From Certhia americana (lineage: Eukaryota; Chordata; Aves; Passeriformes; Certhiidae): a stretch of DNA of 64,000 nt. Shown piece after piece: positions 1-11,995 of the stretch. The position numbers were made by a program, and so were the translations under genes. Where the stretch lies: positions 90,863,120 to 90,927,119 of the forward strand of contig CM031858.1 of the NCBI GenBank assembly GCA_018697195.1, written 5' to 3'. Positions within the stretch are counted from its first letter, which is position 1; every line of letters starts with the position of its first letter. A model generated the notes under the pieces. It was not told the DNA's origin. It saw nothing but the letters and a program-made list of their open reading frames with translations, and ran no database searches.

Positions 1-671
1 GAGGAACCAGAAAGATAAGGGAGCTGAATTTTAACCGGCAGGGAAAAAAAGGCTAGTTTTAACCCCTACAATCCATTTCACCCAGCAACCTGACTAGTTT
101 TTACATGCCTTGAAATCCATTTCACCAGTTTCTCCAACAGTTGTACCAGCACAATGGAGGGTCTTGTCTGGAGGCAGGCGGGAGTGGTGAGGAGTAAGGC
201 TGGCTTAGCCAGCCTGCCACGGAAAGAAATGCTCCTCTAATTACAGTCTGAGAGTTTTATTCTCTTCTACACTAAAGGCCTTCACAGTGCTCTGACTGTG
301 TGAAGGAGACATTAAACAAGTCTAAATACAATCTATGTTTATGTTATTACTAAAAATGGAGCATTAAGACATTTCTGAAGGAGTTGGAAAGCATGGGTGT
401 ACAAATGGAAATTATTAGACAACATCTGATCATTCAGTCACAGAGGTCTCTGGGATCAGATGGGATGGGTGCAAGTGCTGAAAGAGTTGCCCAATGTTAT
501 TGTGAGAACACTGTGCCATCTTTTACAGCTCATGGCAGTCAAGCAAAGTTTATAAGAACTGGAATAAAGTTAATGGGCACTGTAGGAAAGTTGACAAGTA
601 CAATAAAAATACTGACTTATTTGAGCCAGTCTAGTGAAGGAACCAAAATGGTTTACACACGGTGTATGTGA
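1..671. other. Unique AT-rich DNA, no gene seen
   Basis: No repeat family or coding exon is recognised. A short imperfect palindrome (GGCTGGCT/AGCCAGCC) lies near 201-217. The open frame at 384-671 has no domain, signal peptide or codon pattern that suggests a gene. Confidence 0.5.
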
Positions 672-985
672 CATCTTAGGAGGGGCTGAGAAAACTGGGT
701 TTGTTCAGTCTGGAGAAGAGAAAGTTAAGGGGAGACAACTGCAGTTTGCAATGCAATTGATCAGAGCATGCAGATAAAAGAGCCAGAAAGTTCTCAGATG
801 TGCACCATGACATTCCAGAGGCCACAGATACATGTTAAAACATGGTAAATTCTGGTTAAATATACAGAAAATTATTCATTTTGGGTGAATTCAATACTGG
901 AGCATACTGATCAGAGAGATTGTGGTGTCTCCATCCTTGTGGGTCTTCAAGACATGACACGATAAGACTATGAGCAAGCTTTATC
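672..985 (+). mobile_element. CR1 LINE 3' remnant
   Basis: The left part resembles the CR1 ORF2 C-terminal region (reading like 'ctgagaaaactggg...ttcagtctggagaag'). The right part matches the CR1 stretch just before its 3' end ('agagattgtggtgtctcc', then 'cttcaagac'). The middle is decayed and has lost sequence, and no terminal octamer repeat is left. Edges are approximate. The family call rests on recognition of this very common avian repeat. Confidence 0.75.
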
Positions 986-3894
986 AAATTACACCTGCAC
1001 TATACCTTTACCAAATCACACCCAAGTAGGGTGTGAACTATATGACCTCAAGTTGTTCCTCTTAGATTAAAATATTCAATAAGTCTGTGATTCTACACTG
1101 CTTCAAAGATATTTGAAGTAATGTGAGGACAATATTTCAAGCACAGGTACCTAAATAGTATGCATATAACTATGTAACATCACTGGGACTACTGTATCTC
1201 TTTCCCTATGTTCACTAAGAGGCCTTCCCCAGGGAGAAAAATCTTGATTTACAGCATTGTCATTAAGTGCTGTGTTATCAACACTTTAACATTTATGTTA
1301 ATTTTAATATCTTAAAGAAAGCTATCCTTGTCTATTTAGTAGTTAAATATATTGCACGCGGTGGATTGGTATGTTGACATGTCACATCCTAATGTCTAAT
1401 ATTCACACTTCTGCTATCCTCTTAGCCTCCAAAACCATGAGATCCAAAGCAAGTTTTTTTGGATATGTGATGGAATTATTTTTGACATTTTCTTGGTATT
1501 ATCTTCACACAATAGAAAAAACAGAAGTTATTTGCTAAGAAGTAACAGTTTTACTTCAATGATTGAGCACCAAGCTTCTTTGAGATCCTTTGAAATATTT
1601 TTTCCGTATTTTTTTTCCATATTTTATTATTTTCTTGCTACAGGCTACCCTAATGATGATCTCTACCCCTGCCATTCAACCTTTCATTTTCCGAAGAGTC
1701 AGTGAACTACCTGCAAGTCCCATCAAAAATTTTGGAAACCCTGTGCAGGTTTATAGATTCAACCCTTATGTTTCTCATTATTTTATGAGTGATGGATTCA
1801 AGAATGATTGTCAGACCCATTCCATTTGAGGCAACTACACAGGCAAAAACCACAGGTATTTCAGTTTTTCATTAATATCACTAAAGAGGCCAGGTATTTG
1901 AAGGTATCAGAAGATTTGTACACTGGACCCAAATCTGCAATTTATTTGTGTGTGTCTTCTTGCAACTCAATGTGCATTACTCAGTTCCCTAGCTTGAAAA
2001 TGGGAAAAAGCATTGCAGATCCACTTTTAAGCTGGTAGTACTAGAGTGTATTCACTCTAGTAGTGATTTTTTTTTCCAGTTTCTAAAATTATTTTATTTT
2101 TATAGACAACAAACAGGACAGATACACATATGAAGATACTTCTGTCAGAACCAGTTTGTGATTTTCCTTCTCAAAGTGTTTAAAAATAAATGTAAATGGC
2201 ATGTGTAAGTCAATATCAATTTTTAGACACAGACAGACACATAGACTGCCTATACACACGCAAACGGAATAGTTCCTAAATTCTTAAATGCTGCACTCCT
2301 TTGATAGCATAACCATAGTTAATGTTGTGTCAGGGTTTCCACTATAAACCCTCTCTTTTATAACTAGGCAATAAAATTTTACCCCAGGCATGAAGTACCA
2401 GGTCTCAGCACAGCGGCTGACATTTTTATATGTACACATTTTCACACACATAAAAAAAAAAATAAATTAGTTTAGCTACTTTAATGCATGCAAGTATAAC
2501 TAATATAAAAAAAAGTTTAAGATACCTTTCAGTTGAAGATATATAATACACATACACACATATACACACATATATAGTGTAACTCCAAACAGCTTGTCCT
2601 TGTTACTAAAAGGGTGCTAGAGAAAGACAATATAGAATCTTTAACTAGAAAACATGCAATCGTTACTTATATCAAAAGAAAAAAAAAAAATGTGCACGAC
2701 CAGATATTTGATTGAAAGTTACTTTGTTCTAGCAAATATGAGCCCTCACATGTGCCTCTACCTCCCATGCCACCAGCATTCCTCTCACCCCTGACATGAT
2801 ACACTTCATTAAACACAAAAGTGCTTTGTTGCATTAGGGGGTTTAAAAGAAGTGGAAAGGTAGGCTCCTTGCACTTCCTATGAGAAATGAACATTGACTT
2901 CCTCTGAAGAAAATGTAAGTGGATTTGCTTAATTGGACTTAGGGCACTGGAGCAATTAATAATAGATTGTGTCATAGTAAGGGCTTTGTTTATATTTAAA
3001 GCAATAAATTACAAGTATTAAGTTTATATTTATTCCAAGTTAAACTCATTTGTAATTGACATGTTACTTAGCCCAAGGCTTTTAAGATCTTTTAGTATAA
3101 TTAAATTAATAGAGAATTATAGATGACTGCTTGATAAACAAGCAGCATGGACTTTAATATGACAGATATGCGGAGAACAGGCTGTGTAAGTAGATCATTA
3201 TTATCGGTTTTACCTTCAGCAAAAATGCAACTGAAATAGCAGCAAGGATTCAGTGCAAACAACAGTGAATGAAAGGATGATTCTAAAAAATTTTCTTTCC
3301 TTTCTTTTCTTAGTTGATACTTAACAAACAATTCATCTGTGTGAGGGAATATTAGTCAGTGAAGCAAACTTTCCTATCCCACCACTTCATCATTGTCTTT
3401 CTTCTGCTCTCCTGCCAAATACTTCGCAGTACATTTTTGAAAAGGTCACACCATGCAAGGAGTCACTAAGACCTTGGACACTGGATTTTCAAAGGATCCC
3501 TTTAGTCCTTTGTCCCCCCTCCCCCAATAAGCTTAAGCATACCATTCCCAACAGACTTTTGCTGAAGCAATTAATGAAGCTGTCATGGAGAACAGTGGTG
3601 AAGATCCCACACATGTCTTGGCAACTTATTTCAATGTCTAATAGTGCTGAGGTTTGATATCTAACTAAAAATTCTTGGCAAATAGAGTATTTTTTATTCC
3701 TGTTTACTGTGGCCATAGAGAAAAGACAATTTTGTTTCTCTTCCTGTTGTCTTTTAAGGCCTGCATGAGTCAAACACTCTCCCTGTTCTTTTCTGTGCAT
3801 GACACACATAAAAGAGCAGAATTCTCAGCCTGTCTGCACAAGATCTGCTTTTTAGATCTCTGACTGTTCTCTTTTTTCTCCTGCAGAGTCTCTC
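986..3894. other. Unique AT-rich DNA with short simple repeats
   Basis: No gene is seen. CA/TA-rich low-complexity tracts occur near 2216-2262 and 2541-2578, with A/T runs near 2449-2463 and 2680-2690. Open frames here are all about 106 codons or shorter and lack recognisable domains. Confidence 0.5.
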
Positions 3895-4700
3895 ACACCT
3901 CTGTCAAAATGCCCCACACAGGACTCCTCCTGAACACTCACAAATACTGAGCAGAGCAGAAAGCTATGCCGTATGTTTGTTCGCTTTGCTCCTTTTAATC
4001 TTCCCAGGATAGTGCTTATCTTTTTCTCAACAGCATGACATTATTGACTTGTGTTCCACTTGTGATCCACTAATACCTTTAAATCCCTGTCTATTGGCCG
4101 GTTGCTCAACCAGTTTTTCCAGATCCTGAATTTGTTTGGCTGATTAGGCCTGTCTATCTGCACTGTTTCACTTGTGCCTCTTGAACTGCATTTTGGTTTT
4201 CTTCACACCATGCTTTCAATCTGTCAAGATCCTTTTGAAATTAAATCCCATCCATCAGTATAATGTGGTGCTTTCCATCTCAACATCACCTACAGATTTA
4301 ATTACTACTCCCTTTCCATTATTCAGGTCATTAACAAAAATAATAATACCAAATCCTGACTGCTATATGCAGAATCATAGTCAGTGCTTCCCACTAAAAA
4401 AATACTACTTATCAAAGATTTTCCTATTGGTTTTACACTATCCTAAAGTATAATTAATAAAAGATTTTTCTTATAAGCATATCATGAGATATAGTATCAC
4501 AGTTAAGATTTTACTAAGTCTAAAATTAAGATATATAGGGTATTTTCTTCTGCCCTGTCAATATTATGCTTCTTTATCACAGAATAAAATTACATGTGCT
4601 TGACCCAATTCTTAGTTAAATAACCTGTGCTGACTGCTACTCATCTCCATGGTTTCTTGCAGGTAAACAGTTTCATTTGTTACTCCAGTATGGGATTTTT
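3895..4700 (-). mobile_element. Ancient CR1/L3-like LINE remnant
   Basis: Read on the + strand, this has the phrase order of an antisense CR1/L3 ORF2 tail. A 'gcagagcag...' segment comes first, then 'caatctgtcaagatcc', 'catcacctacagattt', 'ttcaggtcattaacaaaaat' and finally 'tgctgactgctactcatc'. The same order occurs in the younger minus-strand CR1 at 51.4-52.6 kb. It is heavily diverged with many indels and no open frame, so it is much older than the other CR1 copies. Edges are approximate. Confidence 0.55.
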
Positions 4701-5454
4701 AAGCTGAACAGTCCGTAACTCTACATTTCTCCACCCCTATTTTTAAGTTACGTACCATGTCTCTTTTTGCTATATTCCATTACACCCACATACGGCCTTG
4801 CAATTTCTCAAAAATTAATGCAACAACCCTAAAAGGGATATTTTGGATTCCATAAATAAATCCCAAGACATTTCAGGACCAAGTTTTAATTTTACTTAAA
4901 CCCAAGTGTTATTCTCTGACCTTTTCCTTCTGTATGCTTTCACCTTCTGGGTTAATCAAATGACTCTTTTCAGGCCCATAGCTGACCTCCTTCCCCTGTA
5001 CTACCATGAGCATTGCGGTGTTCTCTCAATTTCTCTCTGAAACCCATTAGAAGACCAGAAATCAATGGTCTTCAAAATATTTCTGCTGTAAGTGGAGTTT
5101 ATGCTGTCAGGTTATAGTGTTAGAATAGATCTGTTTTGGGACACTTTTCCTTTGAAACTATTCATCACAACATTCTGTAGATCAAAAGGTATAATTTGCT
5201 AGCTTATAAATTCAGTGTTTGCCTTAAATATTTCCACTGCTCCATGATAAAGCAAGGAATTCACAAATCTTCCTGATGATGTCTTTCTTTCCAAGAGTTA
5301 AAAATGTAGGTTATTTTATCCTTTAGTTCCTAATGGACCTTTCTACTTTCCAGCTGGTCTTACTTTTTGCAAATGACAGTTATCATATTTCATATTAAGC
5401 TAAAATCCATTTCTTGTTTGCCTAAATTCTATTTTTGCATGCCAATGTGTCTAT

Positions 5455-5598
5455 GTGTAATTGTATGGATACGTAAATATATGTATATTTGTAAATATAT
5501 ATCTAGTTTTACATACATATATATACTATCATATGTATTTATATAAATTGTTTATATATGTATTTATAAATTTATATATGTATTTATATAAATTGTTC
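5455..5598. repeat. AT-rich tandem/low-complexity tract
   Basis: Imperfect repeats of TATATATGTATTTATA-type units. The segment 'atatatgtatttata' occurs twice within about 35 bp, ending at 'aaattgttctg'. It resembles a decayed AT minisatellite. Confidence 0.75.
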
Positions 5599-6184
5599 TG
5601 TCATCCTCTCTTTCTTTTCTAAACTCTCCTTTGTACAGCTTGTCCCATGTTAATATTTCTTTACTGTATCATTCTACTCTGGATGTCAGTTTAATTGTGC
5701 TGAGTTTAATATTTGCTGCATGATAGGAGTACATCATTTTCTGTACTAATCCCAGAGTTGAAGAAATCATCTTCTTTTCTGGTACTTGATGATCCAAGTA
5801 ATAATCATTCAAGGAACAGGAAATTGCTTTCTGCGTTGCCCTTTCTGTTTAGCTAATTGATTCCAAAAAGCAGGAACTATATAATTTTACTATTTTTTAT
5901 CAGCCTCATTTGTTTGTATCTATGCACTATGTCTTTTGTAGGCCTGGGTTTTTTTATTCAGTAGGTGGCTAATTGTACACTTGTACTCAAACAAATATTT
6001 TGTGGGGATCTTTACTGTCATATTTGTAAGTCATATATACTTACATTTTATCAGTATTATTTATTATTATATATATTTAATGTTATATATTGCATTATAA
6101 ACATCTGTGAGTTAAAATTATATTCTTATTTGATTTAGAACTAGGTATATTCATACCTTATTGATTTTTGTCATTGATATTTTT

Positions 6185-6207
6185 CACTGACACTGACACT
6201 GACACTG
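6185..6207. repeat. (CACTGA)n short tandem repeat
   Basis: Three full copies plus a partial fourth copy of the hexamer CACTGA. Confidence 0.9.
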
Positions 6208-9200
6208 TCCATTCTCAGGTGTTATGGTACATGGAGTTTTAAATTTTGTGTATTAGAAAACTGATCTTTTATCTAAGGGTGTTTGATCAAGATTTTCTAT
6301 TGAATGACTGAATGAGGAGACTAAAAGCATGATCACTTTTTGTTTGAACTTTACTGGGGGGAAGGAAGTGCAATATCAGAGTACAATCTTCTTAATTTAC
6401 TGTGAGAAGATGCTAATCACATAGGTAACATTTCTAGACTCTACCAATAAAAAATAATAGAGCACATATTTATGTTTCTAATTTAATGTGTAGATGCAAT
6501 CATAAAATTGTCTTATGCGATTAACAGTACTGAAAGGATCACATGACTATTCATTTTCTTTAGTTATGAAGCTTTGCAAGCAAAAGTGAAGAAAAAAAGA
6601 CTTGGAAGTGGAGTCATCCTTGTAGATTTATCAGTTCCACTCATCATGTTACACATCCATGTGCACTTTTGATTTTCTTATGCATTGTAGCTTTCCTGCA
6701 CATGAGGGTCTCTAAAGAAGAGAATAAGCACTCCCCTCTGGGATACACTTCTGCCATTCCAGCACAGATTGTTGTCACATGAAATAATTTCATATAACAA
6801 AATTTACAATGAAATTACAGATGAAATTAATTACTTCATGTGTGCCACAGACACCTATGTTAATGAAATAAATTCTGAATGAAAAAGAAATCTAACTTTT
6901 TTAAAAGGCAGATTTAATAACAGCAAGTTGTTTTTGTCATGTGCTCAGAAACAGCGTGGATGTCTTCACTTGCTCACTCCCAAAATTTTATAGTTGCTTT
7001 ACCTGCCTATGCTTAAGTCACATTACTAAAATATACTCCAGACAATCCTTTGCTTTCAGATCAAGAGGGTTGATAACTGATATGAGCATCAGTCTAGAGG
7101 GGTTTTTTTGCATCATCACCTCTTTAAAGAAAAGCACTAATTCCCTAGTATTTAATTTTCCAAACAGCCATACTATATATTGTTGGGCTAGCTTGTCATT
7201 CCCATCTCTTTTAGGCAGCTAAATCATTAGCTTTGACTGGTATCTCTCACTGATACAGGCTTAAAAGCACTCTGTGGCTAATTTGGCTGCTAAATATGCA
7301 TTCAGTGCTTGATTTTGGTCTCTCAAGTTTGAAAACTGTAATCTAAATAACTTTGCTAATCTGATCTTGTGATAACTGTTATCTTTCTGACTTACTAGAA
7401 TTACCCTAGGAAGGAAAAAACCTCTCAGATGTTTCTATGTGATAAATGCTGACCTGTCGTAACTCTCTAATTGTTACTGGAAACTATGTGTAAACCACTG
7501 TCATAATCAAAGTAGATTCTGGGAAAATTCTGGTACCTTGAAAGATAATGAAAGTTTTGCCACTTTTTTAATCTTGTGCATAACAACAGCTCATATTGAC
7601 TCTCTGAAATTGAGTTGTAGACATAGCTGTCTCCTTCAAAAAATGGCCAAGATCATACACTGTGTCTTCATGCTCATTGTGATCTTGTGTGAAGCCAGGT
7701 TCTGATGGGCTGACATGCAGAGCATGGACTAAATTTTTAAAAATGTCATTAACAATAAAAGGAATGTCATCTTTTAACTATCTTGGAGTAACCTGAGAAA
7801 TGCTGCATAACTTGCTTTAGGACCTATGACTTAAAGAGCTGGTCATCATCCCCGCTCAGCCTGATTCTCACTAAATTATCTATAAAATTTTGAGACAAGC
7901 AAAATGGCAAAAATGCCTCAGCTGTGAAGTTACACATCACTGTGTCCAAATGGAAATATCTGCATTCATGCAAAATCCCATGTTAAACATTGCAGGAATA
8001 CAGCAGACCACAGAAGTTAAGTAATAAACTCTTATTCTTCCACTGAAATGCTGCTATATGCAAATTTTTACTAATATTTTCTCATTAATGTTTTAATGGA
8101 AAGATATTTTTAAGGGCAAGCAGAACAAGATGATGCTTCAAAGTATTGCCAGAATGCTTCTGACTCCATCTTGCAGTAATTCAGTTTTCTAAATAATTCC
8201 AGTTGCACTTTTTGGAGCAAATCCCTACAGAGAACAATGGAGTTGACTGTTTTGTTGACTGCAATTGTTTTATATGTGGGTTTCTCAAACCTCACTTCTG
8301 GGCAGGATAAGGAGTGGTTCAGAGAAGCCCCTCTAATGAATGGGTAAAAGATGACTAAACCACAGGTATTAGACCTTTTCAACATGGAGCTTTAGTGAGT
8401 CAAAATGTTAAAACAGAGACAGAAGAAAACTGTGAACACATCCTAAAAGCTCAATGAATTAATTGTCTCAAATTAGGTAATTTGTGGCCAACCTCAGTTT
8501 GGATTTTTAACATATTTGGGAATGCGGGCGAGTTTGTAATGCACTAATAACCAAACAATCTAATACCAAATGTACTTTTTGCAAAAGAAATAATTGGCTG
8601 TGGGGCTTTTCAATAGCACACTCTTAGGATATACAATGATGATTGCAACATTTTCAAGTTTTTAACAATCACTCTATGTAGCAAAAGGTACTTGATAAAA
8701 CAATAAAAAATAATTAAAATAAGGAGGAACACATTGCAACAAAAGAGTTGCCTTAAATATATTTTTTCCCGTTTACAGCTGTGTTCAACTGATCCCTTTT
8801 GCTTGATTTTCATGCAGCATCTCCTGACTGCTGTAACAATTCCTCACATGCTAAAGCATTTAATGAATTTCATGCAGTTCAGCATGATCTCAGAAGAGCT
8901 AATCCAAACATATTTCTAAGAAATAAGGTATCTCCTCTAGCAAAGTCTTCTTCATGCAAAATAAAATTCAAATCTTTATAGTCACTGCTACTGATTGACA
9001 ATTTTAGTGGAAATCAAATCATGTAGCAAAACATCCCTGGGATGCTACTCACACTTTAGTACTTTGTTGACAACTTAAAATTAGCTAATTAGCTAGTTTC
9101 TGCTGAGAAATGGTAGTTCCCTGAGAACATGAATATTTTTCTTCTACAGTTAAAGGCAATTCTCAGATTAAAATACCTGAGATATTTGTCCCAGTCTGTG

Positions 9201-11847
9201 CTTGTGGGTGGAGGCAAGACAACAGCTAGAAGATCCAAACAGTACATTATGCTTTACCTGTCTTTCAGACCTCCAAAACTTCATAAGACTATCAAGCTGT
9301 AAAAATGTCATGTCTTCTTAACACATTTGTATGTGCAAAATTACTTGTTTTTCTTTTTTTTATGCATTAAATTGAGGAAATACTGAAATGAAGAATCACC
9401 TCAAAAATCACAGTAATTTGTTTTACAAACGTGGAAGCACAATGTGGTACTTTACATTCCTTTCTTTCCCCTAAAGCTCCAATTTTCATCAAATAAACAA
9501 TAAACCAAAGAAACCTTTCTCAGTAACTAACATCTAAGATTTGTGTCAATCACAGAAAGCTCTCCTATGGTTCTTTGCAGGGAAGGAAGTACATCCTATC
9601 CCCTCCTAGCTGAGTAATGAAGTGACTAAAACGTTCAAACATCTTAAGGAATTTGAACCTGATCTCCAGTTATTTTACATCAACTGATATGTCCAAGAGG
9701 GAACTTTCTGTTCCCTATGTGGCCATGACTTACACATGATCCTTTCCATGTTTTTCCTCATTTCTTTTTCTTGTGAAAACAGAAAGCCTGGTACCTGGAG
9801 AAAACAGCAGGATTTGTGGTACATTGTTTGAAAGGCTGCAGCACTGCAAGTGTCTCTTTTCAGTTTTTCTCTGTTACTGGCTAATAATTGGTCACTGGCA
9901 GTTTCTGTCCCAGTCTCCATTCATCCAGCTGCTATTCTCATGTCCTCTTCCCCTCAATTCTGAAGTGCACTGTAGTATCTGCAGATGGGCTTTACTGTTT
10001 GTTCATCTAAAGAACTCCCCTGATATTCTTTGCTGCAGATAGCAAAATCACATATTTTTGCAGACCTGGACTTTGTTTTTCATGTCCTGTGTTCTCTTGT
10101 TGTTTCAGTATGTCAGTGGTGACTTCCTGGAGTCACGGTGTTATGGCTGCTATTCTCTTAAGTGGACATGTTTCTCCCATTCCAGAAGGACATATCACTG
10201 ATAAACTCCATTGATTAGAAGCCCACATGGAGTCATGAATTCACTTTAGTAACATAGTTGTGTCTTCTCTGATGCAGTTTCAAAGTTTGTGTATAGGAAG
10301 GATATGAAGGCATCTCTTTGGCAGGATGACCAAGCAGCACTGAGAGCTGTGTGTACCATTTTGACTCACACATCAACATTTTTCCTCCTGCTCCTGAGTG
10401 GCTTTTGAACATTAATATTAGAGCAGTAACCAGTGTTAAAACTGGAATTTCAAAGAAAATTAAAGTGACCATCATAATATCTTGTTGGATGTTGATGTGT
10501 TGATTTTTTCCTTGGGAATTAGAGAAGCTCATGAGTTCCAGCATAAGCTTGACTTGTGAATAACAAGCCCAGTAATATCATAGAAAATTCACATTTTGTT
10601 GTGCATAGCCATAATTTCTTTGCTGCAGTTGAAGACATTATCTTCATGAGAACCATAGGAAGTACAATGCCCCTGCCACCAGGAATGAGTCTGCACAAGC
10701 AGTTTGGGGAAGAGAGCTCCACAAGGAGCAATCCTGTAGGTCTCTGACTGGCAGCAGAACATGGTATTTGCCTCCTATTTCAGCCACTGCTCAGCTGGCC
10801 TCTGCAGGGGTAAGGCATTTGGATGTCTGTCTTCCTGTCACTCCATCTGTGTGCTTATATGAAGGGATAACATCCTAATTCTTGTCCTCTTGCTTTTTCT
10901 TCCATTCCTCCATTCCTTCTCTTTCCCTGTACCTTACATCTCCACACAGCCATAAAGACTCTTGTTTTACATGAATATTAAGTCATTACCTTAAAATTAT
11001 TTCCCTTTGGGATTACTGTCATTAATTTTTACATCCTGTGATTTACAATGAAATAGCGCTCTAACTTGTGAATCTTTAAACAAGAGATATCAATGGTCTG
11101 CAGAGAAGGACTGCAAAAGTAGAAATAGAAACTCTCCATCCTAAATCTTAATTAAAAATTTTATTTGCCCAATGCAAAGTAATATTTCAGTAGTCCTCTA
11201 TTTATTCAGAATCTCTTTATACAGCAAAAAAGGTTTTCACAGCAAATTAATTTCTATAACACAGGAGATTTTGCTACAATTGTGACTGGACTAATGTCAT
11301 TTTGGATAATCTTCATAACGTCTAAAACTTCAATCTCTCCCTGAAGAACAGAATCAGCAGGAAAAAAGAGAGATTTCCTTCCCATGTGGCTTACGGAGCT
11401 ATTTACACTGGTCATATTAAGCACTGCAAATAATTTATGAAATTAGCCCTTTCTGTTTAAGAGATCAGAACCCAAAATTTTCATGTCTGTGGCCTTGTGT
11501 TTAGGACATTTTCTCAGAAGGAAAGGACAGGATAAAAAGGTACAAAGATGGTAAAAATGAGCACTGCACCATTTGCCAAAGCATTTGACAGAGAATGTAC
11601 TGTAAACAGATGTTATAGTCTGGATCTGTTACATATCAAGTAGTTCATAGAGTCTGCATTCGTACTAAGAAGTCGTTTGATGGCTTAAGGAACACATTGT
11701 GTTCGTTAATTAGGTAACACAACCTTTACCAATTAATTCCACTTTCAGCTGAATTAAATAATTGCTGTCAGAAGGAGCTTGACTGACATTCTAAAGCCAC
11801 TAAGCTATACTGTGTCTCTGTAGGTCTCCAGGAAGGTTTCAGCAGTT

Positions 11848-11904
11848 TTTTGGTTTACTAGTTGCACATATCTTCAGCATATCTTTTGGTATACTAGTTG
11901 CACA
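11848..11904. repeat. 36-bp period direct repeat
   Basis: A 21-bp word (ttttggt, then t/atactagttgcaca) occurs at 11848-11868 and 11884-11904 with one mismatch. It sits just left of a CR1 tail. Confidence 0.8.
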
Positions 11905-11912
11905 CAATTTCA

Positions 11913-11995
11913 TGGTCTGTCCTGCTTTGAGCACGAGGTTGGATTAGGATCCTCAGAAGGTTCCTTCCTGTCTGAATTCTCCTATGATACTATGA
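11913..11995 (+). mobile_element. CR1 LINE 3' tail
   Basis: Short CR1 3' untranslated remnant: 'gaggttggattaggatcc', then 'ggttccttcctgtctgaattc', then 'ctatgatactatga'. This corresponds to the final part of avian CR1 with its terminal tATGAt-type short repeats. Confidence 0.75.

Larger units (their letters stand above)
4701..11912. other. Unique AT-rich DNA, no gene seen
   Basis: About 7 kb without a recognisable exon, RNA gene or transposon apart from the simple repeats listed separately. Open frames are short on both strands and carry no recognised motif. A more complex block near 8460-8610 could be non-coding conserved sequence, but nothing in it shows this directly. Confidence 0.45.

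Noticed and set aside
384..671. 95-codon plus-strand frame as a gene
   Set aside because: No motif and no splice context; the length is within chance expectation.
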